Below are positions 52,245 through 62,200 of a DNA stretch of 64,000 nucleotides, piece after piece (position 1 is the stretch's first letter; every line of letters starts with the position of its first letter). Under the pieces are notes generated by a model that did not search any database, was not told where the DNA came from, and saw only the letters and a program-made list of their open reading frames with translations. This stretch comes from Dokdonella sp. Lineage in GTDB: Bacteria; Pseudomonadota; Gammaproteobacteria; Xanthomonadales; Rhodanobacteraceae. The stretch is from positions 62,001 through 126,000 of the forward strand of contig JALOBC010000002.1 in assembly GCA_023228465.1 (NCBI GenBank), written 5' to 3'. Position numbers and translations under genes: made by a program.

Positions 52245-54212
52245 ATGCCTCAATTTCGCTCCACCGATCGCCCCGGCCTGGCGCCCTGGTTCGTGTTCCT
52301 GCTGGCCGCACTGTGCGCGCCGGGTCTGGCGCTCGGCGACTGGATCAGCATTTCCAACCAGCTTGGACCGAGTACCGGTGGCGCGGATTTCACCGCCCAT
52401 GGGACCCAGCCGGGGCTCGCCTACAGCCTGGAGTCTCCCGACACCTGCGCGACCTGCCACGCCTACAACGCGGGTGAGCCGCCGACGGCGGTGGGCTTCC
52501 GTCCGTATTCGGCATGGGCGGGTTCCATGATGGCCAATGCCATGCGTGATCCGCTGTTCCTCGCTGCGCTGGACGTGGCCAACAAGGACGTGCCGGGCAT
52601 AGGCGATTACTGCCTGCGCTGCCATACCTCCAACGGCTGGTACGGCGGGCGCGTGGTGAAGGCCGGTTACGGCCAGCCGGACAACGACGTCACCCTGGGG
52701 GCGGCGGCCTGCCTGCTGGAAGGCGGCTACGACGTACCGGACAGCTACAGCGACTACAGCGGCCTGGCCTGTCACTTCTGCCACCGCAACATGGCGCAGG
52801 GGCCGGGCGGTGCGCCGCTGGCGAACAATGGCGCCGCGTGGCTCGACGACTCCGATTGCGGTGGCCGTGGCGAGCCCTGCCGTTACGGCCCCTACACCTA
52901 CACCGGTGCGCAGCCGCCGCACGCCTGGCGCTATTCGGAGTTCCACACCCAAAGCGCGATGTGCGGACAGTGCCACGATGTCACCTCGCCCGACGTCAAC
53001 GGCAATCCGCTGAAAACCCTGCTGCTCGCCGACGGCAGCGACACCGGCGTGGCCTTTCCCATCGAACGCACCTACAGCGAATGGCAGCGCAGCGCCTACG
53101 CCGACCCCCTGACCGGGGAGACCTGCCAGGGCTGCCACATGCCCATGAGCCAGGATCCGGACGCCAGTGCCTGCACCCTGCCGAACTATCCCAACCGCAC
53201 CGGCAACCTGCCGGTACATCAGTTCGTCGGCGGCAACACCTGGATTCCGGCCGTGCTGAAGGGCGAGTACAGCGACACCAGCGCCATTGCCGGTTCGGGT
53301 GGCGGTATCGGCCGCGAGGAGTCCTTCGATCAGACCGTGGGCTGGGCCCGCGAGTTGCTGCAGTCGGCGGCCACCGTCGACAGCACGCTGACCGGCTTTG
53401 CCGCGCCGGATGCAACGCGCGCCGGCTTCCTTGCCCTGGCCGTCAAGGTGACCAACCAGAGCGGTCACAAGCTGCCCACCGGCTACAGTGAAGGCCGGCG
53501 CATGTGGCTCAACATCGAGGTGCATGACCGCGATGGCCAGCTCGTCGCCACCAGCGGCGCGTATGACGCCAGCACCGGCGTCCTCACTGAAGATGCCCAG
53601 GCGCGCGTGTACGAAGTGCAGCAGGGCATCTGGAACCACAACGGCACCGGCGCCTGCGACATCACCAATGCCGGCGGCAGGAAGATGTTCCACTTCGCGC
53701 TAGGCAACTGCATTGCCAAGGACAACCGCATCCCACCACGCGGCTTCAGCCCGGCCACGCCGGACGACCCGCAAGGCTACGAGGTGCGGCCGGTCGCCGC
53801 CAGCTATCCGGAAACCGCGCCGGGCTCGGGCATCCTGGTCAACCACGATACGGCGCGCTACCGCTTCAGCCTGCCCGCGGGCGCGCCCGGGCCGTTCACC
53901 ACCAAGGCGCGGCTCTACTACCAGACCACCAGCAAGGAATACGTCGAGTTCCTGCGCGATGAGGCCATCGCCAACGGCACCCAGGGCGAAAACCAGATGT
54001 GCGCAGGCGGGCCGAATCGGCCGTTCGTCGTGGGCCCGCAGGACCGCACGCGTGGTGAATACGTGTACCAGCTCTGGAACAATCCGCCCAATCACCCGGA
54101 GCAGCCAGGCTATGGCAAGTCGCCCCCGGAACTGATGGCGCTGGGCAGTTCGGCCAGCGGAACCGACTGGATATTCGTGGATGGCTTTGATTCTGCAGCC
54201 CCCGGCCACTGA
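52245..54212 (+). CDS. Secreted pentaheme cytochrome c-type protein
   Basis: A 655-residue exported protein with five heme c motifs: CATCH (68-72), CLRCH (123-127), CHFCH (176-180), CGQCH (240-244) and CQGCH (294-298). The signal peptide ends near residue 31 (PGLALG). The heme-free C-terminal half (residues ~330-640) is beta-rich and includes ALAVKVTNQSGHKLPTGYSE, a segment I associate with secreted multiheme cytochromes, which may explain axial ligation by its His. The protein ends WIFVDGFDSAAPGH, a tail common on secreted proteins of this lineage. The electron donor or acceptor is unknown; extracellular electron transfer is a possibility only. Confidence 0.85.
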   Translation: MPQFRSTDRPGLAPWFVFLLAALCAPGLALGDWISISNQLGPSTGGADFTAHGTQPGLAYSLESPDTCATCHAYNAGEPPTAVGFRPYSAWAGSMMANAMRDPLFLAALDVANKDVPGIGDYCLRCHTSNGWYGGRVVKAGYGQPDNDVTLGAAACLLEGGYDVPDSYSDYSGLACHFCHRNMAQGPGGAPLANNGAAWLDDSDCGGRGEPCRYGPYTYTGAQPPHAWRYSEFHTQSAMCGQCHDVTSPDVNGNPLKTLLLADGSDTGVAFPIERTYSEWQRSAYADPLTGETCQGCHMPMSQDPDASACTLPNYPNRTGNLPVHQFVGGNTWIPAVLKGEYSDTSAIAGSGGGIGREESFDQTVGWARELLQSAATVDSTLTGFAAPDATRAGFLALAVKVTNQSGHKLPTGYSEGRRMWLNIEVHDRDGQLVATSGAYDASTGVLTEDAQARVYEVQQGIWNHNGTGACDITNAGGRKMFHFALGNCIAKDNRIPPRGFSPATPDDPQGYEVRPVAASYPETAPGSGILVNHDTARYRFSLPAGAPGPFTTKARLYYQTTSKEYVEFLRDEAIANGTQGENQMCAGGPNRPFVVGPQDRTRGEYVYQLWNNPPNHPEQPGYGKSPPELMALGSSASGTDWIFVDGFDSAAPGH

Positions 54213-54228
54213 TCGCCCGGTGTTCACG

Positions 54229-54237
54229 TGGCATAAT
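54229..54237 (+). promoter_or_regulatory. Candidate extended -10 element
   Basis: TG-G-CATAAT (54229-54237) matches an extended -10 (TGnTATAAT) with one mismatch in the hexamer and no obvious -35. Transcription would begin near 54244, giving a ~190-nt leader for the gene at 54436. Confidence 0.3.
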
Positions 54238-54435
54238 TCTTGTGCAGCGTGTCAATGCTCCGCTGCGCCGAGCTGGTAGATTGTCGCGGCTGATTGCCGC
54301 GGCCGCGGCGATTGCGGCCGGAGCCTGCCGTGCCGGCAGCCCGGTGCAGCGAAGTGCGCGCGCGGCAGTGCGGCTGCAGTTCCCATGGATGGATGTCCCA
54401 CCTTTTTCTGACCTTCCTTGGGGTTTGCACAGACA

Positions 54436-56445
54436 ATGAAAAATCGCTTCCTCGTACTGGCGCTGGCCGCCGTCCTGCCGCTGGCCGCCACGGCGGCCTC
54501 TTCCGCGTCCCACAAGCCCGGTGCCGGACAACCCACCACCAGCCCGGCGGCCCAGCAACAATTGTGGGTGGCCTGGGGCGGCACCGTGGAGGTGCGCTGG
54601 AATCGCGATCTGGCCGGTGATCTGGGCATCCGCATTTCCGCGCCGCACGACGCACTCGACGGGCTCACCATGCGCGGTCGGGACGAGTTCACCCTGCGCG
54701 ATAACGGCAGCATCGAGTTCCATGTCGTGGATGGCTACTTCCGCGGCTTCGATGGCGGCGCGTTGCAGGCGACGGGTGGCTACACCATGACCTTGCCGGG
54801 CGGCGACACCATCGACTTCAACGATTTCCGCCTGGTGCCGAGTGCGCAGGATCCGCTGATCCTCGATTTCGTCGGCCGTGACGGCAAGGCCTGGTTCTAC
54901 ATCGATCGCCTGATGTACGAGCTGACCGACGATGACAGCGTGCTTGCGGTCGGGGCCATGGACATGCGCATCAGTGCCGCGCTGGCCCGGCGCATCGGTC
55001 ACCCGGAAGTCGCCGACTGGCCGATCGCGGACCTTGCCATGACCACCGTGGTACAGACCCAGGGCGGCGGCGCCATGCCGCTCGCTTCGAACCCGCACTG
55101 GCCGGGGGATGCGGCGCCCGATGGCACACGCTACCAGGCCGATCTGTTCATGAAGGTGTTTTCCATGTTCTATTCGCGTTGCCAGGGCTGCACCGGCAAC
55201 GAGGGCACCGGCAAGGTGGTATTCACGCCCAGTTCGACGCTGCGCAACAATGTTAACGCCGGCACCATCGAAACCACCATCCCCAACCAGGGCGATGCCG
55301 GCAGGAGCACGGCGTTGTGGGCAGCGAGCATCCCGTGGAACCAGAAGTTCACCGGCAACAAGCCCCCGTATGGCAACGACCAGCACCCCTACCTGATCTG
55401 GAACATGTACCGTCTGAATCCGGACGGCAGCATCGACCAGATCGGTCGCTCGGGCGTCAAGCACGCCTGGCTGACCACCAACGGCGGTTGCCTGGATCCC
55501 AATGACCACGACAGTCATGTCCTCGGCCGCGGTTGCACCGATACCTACGGCACCGGCAACAACGACACCAGCTCGGACCTGGGCCCACGGTCGGAAATCG
55601 TGCCGGCAAGCGGCATCTGGGGCCGCTGCGGCTCGATCTACGATCCCGGCTGCGTGGGCTCGCAGACCGCCACCCCGAATGGCAACTGGGACCAGCGCAT
55701 GATCGTGCGCGAGAATCAGATCAGCAGCTCGAAGAATCCGGGCGCGACCTACCTGTTCGAGTCCTGGTACATCGCGCGCGAGGACGTCAATCCCTACAAC
55801 TCCATGGCGACCGTCGTCGGCACGCCGAGCTGGACGGGCAGCACCTGGGCGCCGGGCAGCAACAGCGGATACAAGCTCGGACCGGCGATCGATCGCTGGG
55901 TCGATCCGGCCAATCCGCCGGCGAACGCGAAGAACACCGAGCTCGCCACGTTCGATGGCCGCGTCAAGGTGGCCGTCAAGGTGAGCGAGGCGCCCAATGG
56001 CAAGTGGCGCTACGACTATGCGGTGATGAACGTCGATTTCGCCCGCGCCGTCGTCTCGGGCACCGCTCCGAACATTCGCGTGGAGAGCAACCAGGGCTTC
56101 GACAGCTTCAGCGTGCCGGTGCCGGCCGGCTCCATGGTCAGCGCGCTGCCCGGGCGGGCAGGCGAGATCGACCCGGGCTACAACTGGCGCGCGCAGATCG
56201 TCAACGCCCGCGTGGACTGGAGCACCGACACCAGCGTGCCGGGCTTCTCCACGCCCTCGTTCGGCACCTCGGCCACGCCGCGCACCCTGGATTGGGGCGT
56301 GATGTATTCGTTCACCCTGATTGCGGACAGGCCGCCTGTGAATGGCACCGCCCGCCTGCACGTCGCGCAAGCCGGCAATCCCGCCAGCTACGAGGTCGAG
56401 ACGCTGGTACCGGGCAGCTTGCGGCGGCAGCTGTTTGGCAAGTGA
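54436..56445 (+). CDS. Secreted protein of unknown function, 669 aa
   Basis: An exported protein with a signal peptide (MKNRFLVLALAAVLPLAATA, residues 1-20). No domain is recognised. The N-terminal ~180 residues look beta-rich (GGTVEVRWNRDLAGDLG, then LDFVGRDGKAWFYIDRLMYEL). The middle has paired cysteines (YSRCQGCTGNEG) and long Asn/Gly-rich loops (GTGNNDTSSDLGPRSEIV). The C-terminal part includes KWRYDYAVMNVDFARA and a beta-sandwich-like end. It follows the cytochrome gene by 223 nt on the same strand. The homology appears lineage-restricted to my knowledge. Confidence 0.8.
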   Translation: MKNRFLVLALAAVLPLAATAASSASHKPGAGQPTTSPAAQQQLWVAWGGTVEVRWNRDLAGDLGIRISAPHDALDGLTMRGRDEFTLRDNGSIEFHVVDGYFRGFDGGALQATGGYTMTLPGGDTIDFNDFRLVPSAQDPLILDFVGRDGKAWFYIDRLMYELTDDDSVLAVGAMDMRISAALARRIGHPEVADWPIADLAMTTVVQTQGGGAMPLASNPHWPGDAAPDGTRYQADLFMKVFSMFYSRCQGCTGNEGTGKVVFTPSSTLRNNVNAGTIETTIPNQGDAGRSTALWAASIPWNQKFTGNKPPYGNDQHPYLIWNMYRLNPDGSIDQIGRSGVKHAWLTTNGGCLDPNDHDSHVLGRGCTDTYGTGNNDTSSDLGPRSEIVPASGIWGRCGSIYDPGCVGSQTATPNGNWDQRMIVRENQISSSKNPGATYLFESWYIAREDVNPYNSMATVVGTPSWTGSTWAPGSNSGYKLGPAIDRWVDPANPPANAKNTELATFDGRVKVAVKVSEAPNGKWRYDYAVMNVDFARAVVSGTAPNIRVESNQGFDSFSVPVPAGSMVSALPGRAGEIDPGYNWRAQIVNARVDWSTDTSVPGFSTPSFGTSATPRTLDWGVMYSFTLIADRPPVNGTARLHVAQAGNPASYEVETLVPGSLRRQLFGK

Positions 56446-56446
56446 A

Positions 56447-56462
56447 TCCGCCTGAGGGCGGA
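56447..56462. terminator. Hairpin after the secreted unknown gene
   Basis: TCCGCC-TGAG-GGCGGA begins directly after the TGA stop (56443-56445) of the 669-aa gene. Six-bp stem, tetraloop, no T tract. Confidence 0.4.
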
Positions 56463-56494
56463 AGCGGACCAGCCATCGGTTCGCGTTGATCGAG

Positions 56495-56516
56495 GCTGCG
56501 GCACGGACGCCGCAGC
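56495..56516. terminator. 8-bp hairpin between convergent genes
   Basis: GCTGCGGC (56495-56502), six-nt loop, GCCGCAGC (56509-56516). It lies 18 nt from the end of the penicillin-acylase-family gene on the opposite strand, so it is well placed to end that transcript. Confidence 0.45.
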
Positions 56517-56533
56517 GGCCAGCGCGGCGCCGG

Positions 56534-58945
56534 TCACTCGGGTACAAACTCCAGCAGCGCCTCCGCCGGCCCAGGCAGGAAGGGGGTCGGTCGGCCTTGC
56601 GCCCAATCGGCGTGGCCGGCCCCGTAGTAGGGCGAGAGCGGATGCCCGCTCTGCCCGCCGGGCATCATGAAATAGCCATTGGCCTCATCGCCGGGCGCGA
56701 CCGCGAAGCGCTCCGAGGCGCCGAACGCGGGCGCCTGCACGCGCGGCATGTTGCTGTCACCTGGCAGCGGCTGGGCCGGCATGTCCAGCCAGCGCGCGGC
56801 GAAGGCCGGCAGGGCGCGTGACATGGGGTGCGCGATACGGGTCGTGTTGCGCTCGCCCCAGGTACGTGCAGCCAGTCCGCCGGGTTGTGCGGCGAGCCTG
56901 GCCTCCACGCGGTCCGCGCGGTCCAGCAGCAGGGCGTCCCAGCTCGCAAAGGCGGGTGGCAACAGGTGCTGCGGCCGCTGCTCCAGCAGCATCCACACGG
57001 CGTGCTCGGCCTGCGGCAGCTTGGGCAGGCTGAAGTCTGGAAAGCGCTGGCGCACGCGCGCGGCAAACCCGTCCAGTACCGCGTCCGTCACTTCGCTGCG
57101 CCAGGCGCGCACCAGGCGATAGGCCACCGAGTCGATGCTGGCGTGACCGTTCCAGTCGGCCAGCACTTGCGCCGTCGCCGCGCGTGCCGGCGTGCGCGGC
57201 GCCTGCGCCAGGGTGCGCGCGAGCAGGTCCTTCCAGTGCTCGAGGAAGAGCGCGCGATCATCCAGCTGGATTGCCAGGAAGTCGGCCGGGGTGAACGCGG
57301 GGCGCGCCGCAAGATCGTCGCGGATCTGCCCGGCGCGCGCGCCCAGATCGTAGCCCCCGTCACCCAACTGGGCGAGGGCCGCGCCACCGAGGTGACGCTG
57401 GTTGGCACTCCAGATGCGCCCGCCCGGCGGATTGACCACGCGCGGCAGCGCTTGCGCCGGAATCCACCCCTGCCAGCCGCTCCCGGCCGCCGACCAGTCG
57501 GCCGGCAGGCGCGGATCGAATCCTCCGGCCCGCGCCGGTATCCGGCCAGCGATGGTCCAGGCGATGTTGCCCTCGCGGTCGCCGATGACCAGGTTCTGCG
57601 GTGGAATGCCGCTGGCCTGCGCTACCGTCATGCCCTCCTCGAGATTGCGCGCCAGCTCCATCTGCTGCAGGTGCAGATCGATGGCGCCGGGCTCCTGCGC
57701 CGTCCAGGCAAGCGCGAGGGCCGTGCCGTCTGCATCGCGGGCCAGGATCGGCCCCCACAGGGTTTCGCGCACCTCCAGCAGCTCGTCCGCTGCGCCGCGC
57801 ACGTGGATCGTCTCCAGGTGGCGTTCGCTGTGCGTGAAGCCGTCTGGCGCGCGATAGCGGTCGGCATCGGCCGGGTCGGCAATCACGCGCACCCAGTCGG
57901 CACTGTCCACGCCACTGTTGGTGAAGCCCCATGCGATCCGTCCGTTGCTGCCCACCACCAGGGCCGGCGCGCCGGGCAGGCTGGCGCCGGTGACCTGCAG
58001 GGTGACGGTGGCATCCCGCGGGTCGGGATAGACCAGCCGGGTGCGGAACCAGAGGCTCGGCACGCCGAGTTCGAGATGCATGTCGTCGGCCACCAGCGCG
58101 GCACCGCCGGCGAGTGCACCGGCCACCGCAAAGGCATTGCTGCCGGGGTAGCGGTCGTCCGCCGGTGTGCTCGCCGCGGCGGGACCGGGCGCCGCCCGCG
58201 CGGCGCCGGCGCGCAGATCCAGTTCGTCTGCGCGCGGCGGCGCCGGCCAGACCAGCGCCTCGCCGTCCAGCGGTGCGTCCCAGCGCCCGCCACTGACGGT
58301 CAGGAAGTCGAAGGCCGACGCCGGCAGGGCCGCCTGCATGCGCGAGAACGCCAGTTCGCGCCGGTTGCGCGAATCGTTGAGCGTGAACGCCATGGCGGCC
58401 ACCACCAGCAGGGTGTCCTCGCTGCGCCAGGCGGCAGGCGGGCTGCGTACCAGCAGGTAGGGGAACGGCCGCACGCCGAGCGCGTCGAGCCCGGCATTCA
58501 CCCCGTCCCGGTAGCGCTCGATGCGCGCGCGCTGGTCCTGCGGCAGGCGCGCCACGGCCGCCCGCAGGCGTGCGCGCATGCGATGCGGCCGCGCCGCACG
58601 GTCCGCCGGCAGGGCGGCCGGGCCGAACAGCTCCGCCAGTTCGCCCGCCGCACGGCGGCGCAGCAGATCCATCTGGAAGAAGCGTTCCTGCGCGTGCACG
58701 TAGCCGAGCGCCCAGTCGAGGTCGGCCCGGTTGCTGCCGCGCAAGGTGACCGTACCGCGCACGTCACGTTCGACCTGCACGGCCTGCTGCACCGCAGCGC
58801 TGTGCACCGTCCCGGTATAGTGCGGGAGGCTGCCGCGCAACAGCAGCCAGCCCGCCGCTGCCGCCAGCCCGGCGAGCATGGCGAGCACGACAAGAAGGCG
58901 GCCAATCCGCAGAAACCGGCGCACGGCATTTCCCCTGCTTCGCAT
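56534..58945 (-). CDS. Penicillin-acylase-family (Ntn) amidase
   Basis: An 803-residue exported or membrane-anchored N-terminal-nucleophile hydrolase. One hydrophobic segment (FLRIGRLLVVLAMLAGLAAA) is at the N-terminus. The precursor would be cut before the nucleophile Ser269 (PGSNAFAVAG). The alpha-subunit part contains DLDWALGYVHAQERFFQMDL and the beta-subunit part WGFTNSGVDSADWVRV and NVIGDREGNIAWTIAGRIP-like segments. Such enzymes cleave amides, including acyl-homoserine lactones and penicillins; natural substrates are usually unknown. It is divergent from the giant secreted protein gene. Confidence 0.93.
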   Translation of the reverse strand: MRSRGNAVRRFLRIGRLLVVLAMLAGLAAAAGWLLLRGSLPHYTGTVHSAAVQQAVQVERDVRGTVTLRGSNRADLDWALGYVHAQERFFQMDLLRRRAAGELAELFGPAALPADRAARPHRMRARLRAAVARLPQDQRARIERYRDGVNAGLDALGVRPFPYLLVRSPPAAWRSEDTLLVVAAMAFTLNDSRNRRELAFSRMQAALPASAFDFLTVSGGRWDAPLDGEALVWPAPPRADELDLRAGAARAAPGPAAASTPADDRYPGSNAFAVAGALAGGAALVADDMHLELGVPSLWFRTRLVYPDPRDATVTLQVTGASLPGAPALVVGSNGRIAWGFTNSGVDSADWVRVIADPADADRYRAPDGFTHSERHLETIHVRGAADELLEVRETLWGPILARDADGTALALAWTAQEPGAIDLHLQQMELARNLEEGMTVAQASGIPPQNLVIGDREGNIAWTIAGRIPARAGGFDPRLPADWSAAGSGWQGWIPAQALPRVVNPPGGRIWSANQRHLGGAALAQLGDGGYDLGARAGQIRDDLAARPAFTPADFLAIQLDDRALFLEHWKDLLARTLAQAPRTPARAATAQVLADWNGHASIDSVAYRLVRAWRSEVTDAVLDGFAARVRQRFPDFSLPKLPQAEHAVWMLLEQRPQHLLPPAFASWDALLLDRADRVEARLAAQPGGLAARTWGERNTTRIAHPMSRALPAFAARWLDMPAQPLPGDSNMPRVQAPAFGASERFAVAPGDEANGYFMMPGGQSGHPLSPYYGAGHADWAQGRPTPFLPGPAEALLEFVPE

Positions 58946-59253
58946 CGATGGCCCATGCTAGTCGATCCGTTCCTGGCCGGGGCAAGGGATGCGGCATTGC
59001 CGCACGGTCCACGTGCGCCAACCATACGCGAGCGTCCGGAGCGCGGCTTGTCTGGCGCAGCGAAACAGGCTTATAGTCCGGGGTGCGTACTCCCCGTTGC
59101 GACACGTCTCGCAGCGGGCGTCACGCGCTTTCCACTTGCAGATCGACAGGCGTGGGCAACGCGCAAGGCAGGCTGCTGGCAGGAACGGCAATCGGCGCAG
59201 CGTACGGCCCGGGCATTCGGCATTCACTGGCAGATCGCTGGGGGTTTTTCGCA
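58946..59253. other. Divergent intergenic region, 308 nt
   Basis: It separates the amidase gene from the giant secreted-protein gene. A good sigma70-like promoter for the latter lies at 59048-59077. Nothing else was recognised. Confidence 0.5.
59048..59077 (+). promoter_or_regulatory. Candidate sigma70 promoter for the giant secreted protein
   Basis: TTGTCT (59048-59053) and TATAGT (59072-59077) with an 18-bp spacer. Four and five of six positions match the consensus. Transcription would start near 59084, giving a ~170-nt leader. Confidence 0.5.
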
Positions 59254-62200
59254 ATGAGAAGATTGACGACAGCGTTATTCGCGCTCATCGCTGCGGTGGG
59301 CATTGCCCACGCAGACAGTTCCAAGGAAGAAATAGCCCGCAAGGCCGATCAACAGGCCGTAATGCTGGCCACGCAACCTGCAGTCAACCTGCAGCAATTG
59401 ATGGATGGGCAGTTGCAGCCATTCCAGGTCGCAGCTCCAGCCGGCACGTCCTGTGCCCCGGGTACGCCCGATATCGTGATCCACGATGATGGATCGGGCG
59501 AGAACGGATACGGCTGGAATCCGATCGCGAACGTCGGCCGCATCGCGGACAAGTTTGTGCCAGTGGCGTATCCGGCCACCATCAGCACGGTGTGCGCCTC
59601 GTTCATCACGAACACCGGCGTAACCAGCTTCAACTTCAACCTCGTGGTCTACGCGGCCGACGGCGCCGGCGGCGAGCCGGGTACGGTGCTCGGCACCAAG
59701 GCCTTCGTCGGCCATCCGGCGAGCATCGGCGGTCTGCCGTTCACGCCGACCTTCGAAGCGTTCGACATTTCCGACCTCGCGCTCAACATCGCCGCGGGCG
59801 CGGTCTACATCTCGATGGAATGGGACGCAGCGGTCGAACCGGGCGGCGTCTTCCTGGGCAGCGATGAGTCCCCCGGGACGCCCCTGAACGGCGGCTACAT
59901 GCGCGCCGATACCGATCCCTGGTCAACCATCCAAAGCAACAACCCGAGCTACAAGGCGATGCTGGTCCGTGCCGTGATGCCGCTTGCCGGCCCCGGTGCG
60001 CCTTCGGTCAGCAAGGTCTTCGCACCATCCCAGGTGCTGGCCGGCGAGACCAGTACGCTGACGATCAAGCTCAACAATGCCAGTCAGCCGACCGCCGCAG
60101 TGCTCAGCGCGGCCCTGACCGACACCTTCCCGGCCGGGCTCGTCGTCGCGCCCGCGCCCAATGCCAGCACGACCTGCCCGAGCGGCACGGTCACCGCGGT
60201 TGCAGGCAGTGGCAGCGTGACGCTTTCCAGCGGCGCGCAGATCCCGGCCAGCGGCAGCTGCGAGATCAAGGTCGACGTGACCTCGGCCGCTGATGGCAGC
60301 TACGTGAACACGATCCCGGTCGGTGCGCTGCAGACCCAGCACGGCAACAATGCCGGTGCGGCGACCGCCACCCTCAAGGTCGGCTTCACCTTCCCCGAGC
60401 CCTACTGCCCGGTCACCTTCCCGAGCGGCATCGAGCCGATCACGCGCGTGGTGTTCTCCAACATCGACAACACCAGCCCGGCCACCGGCGGTCCGCCGCT
60501 GCAGGACTTCACCGCCATCGTCGGCAACGTGGCGCCCGGACAGACCGTGAGCATCAAGGTCGAGGGCAACACCGCCGGCAACTTCACCACGCCGGTCGCG
60601 GCCTACATCGACTGGAACCAGGACGGTGTCTTCGACCCGGTCACCGAGCACTACACCATCGGCAGCCTGGTGAACTCCACCGGCTCCGACGGCCAGCAGG
60701 TCACCGTCAATATCACCGTGCCGGTCGATGCAGTGTCCGGCAACACGCGCATGCGCGTGATCAAGAAGTTCAACACCGAGGCTGGTCCGTGCAACAGCGC
60801 GGGCTACGGTCAGGCCGAGGACTACACGCTGAACGTCGCCGTGGGCAGCACCGCGCCCAAGGTGGCCAAGGCGTTTGCGCCGACCCAGGTGCTGGCCAAT
60901 TCCCCGAGCACGCTGACCATCACGCTCGACAACGAGGACGAAGCCGGCGCTGCCACCCTGGTTGCCGACCTCGTCGATACATTCCCGGCCAACCTGGTCG
61001 TCGCCGACACGCCGAATGCCTCGACCACCTGCGGCAGCGGAACGGTGACTGCGAATGCCGGTGGCGGTTCGGTCACCCTCGCCACTGGCGCGGTCATTCC
61101 CGGCGGCGGCACCTGCACGGTGAAGGTCGATGTGCAGTCGTCGCTGGACGGCAGCTATGTCAACACGATCCCGGCCGGCGCGCTGGAAACCGATCTGGGC
61201 AACAGCCCGTTTGCTGCGAGCGCCACGCTCAAGGTCGGCTTCACCTTCCCCGAGCCGTACTGCCCGGTCGCCTTCCCGAGCGGCATCGAGCCGATCACGC
61301 GCGTCCTGTATGCCGGTATCGACAACACCAGCGCCGCGACCAGTTCGACCGCGCTCGAGGACTTCACCGCCATCATCGGCAACGTGGTTGCCGGCCAGAG
61401 CCTGAACATGACGGTCGAAGGCAATACGGCGGGCAACTTCTCGACCCCCGTCGTCGCCTACATCGACTGGAACCAGGATGGCGTGTTTGACAGCTCCGAG
61501 AAGTACTCGATCGGCACGCTGCAGAACTCGACCGGCACCGACGGTCAGCAGATCACCGCGGCGATCGCGGCACCGGCGGGTGCGCTCTCCGGCGCGACGC
61601 GCCTGCGCGTGATCAAGAAGTACAACTCCGAGGCGGATCCCTGCAACACCTCGGGCTTTGGCCAGGCCGAAGACTACACCGTGCTGGTCGGCCCGGCGGT
61701 GCCCTCGGTGGCCAAGGCGTTCAGTCCCGACACCGTGGCAGAGGGTGAGGACAGCACGCTGACCATCACGGTTACCAACCCGACCGGCAGTGACGCCACG
61801 TTGACGGCCCCGCTCGTCGACAACCTGCCGGCTGGCATGACGGTCAGCAGCGCATCGACCTCGTGCGGCCTGATCATCGGCGGCACGGGTCCGGTCCTGA
61901 CGGCCAGCACCATCACCCTTCCGGCCGGCATTGTGCTCCCGGCAGGCAGCAGCTGCGATATCACCGCAACCGTCCAGGCGGCCGTTGCAGGCACCTACGA
62001 GAACCTGATTCCCGCCGGTGCCCTGCAGACCGACCAGGGCGACAGCGCGATGGACGCCTCGGCGACCCTGACCGTGACGTTGCCCATGATCGATCCGGTC
62101 ATCGGCGTCACGCCGGGCAGCCTCAGCGCCTCGCAGGGCGCGAACGAAACCACCACGCAGACGCTCAGCATCGCCAACACGGGTGGCAGCGACCTGACGT

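Noticed and set aside
49239..53693. 1484-codon minus-strand frame running through the cytochrome, GT41 and moaB regions
   Set aside because: Only the final 173 codons (moaB) are real. The rest is the wrong frame of the GT41 gene and antisense of the cytochrome, so no fusion protein exists.
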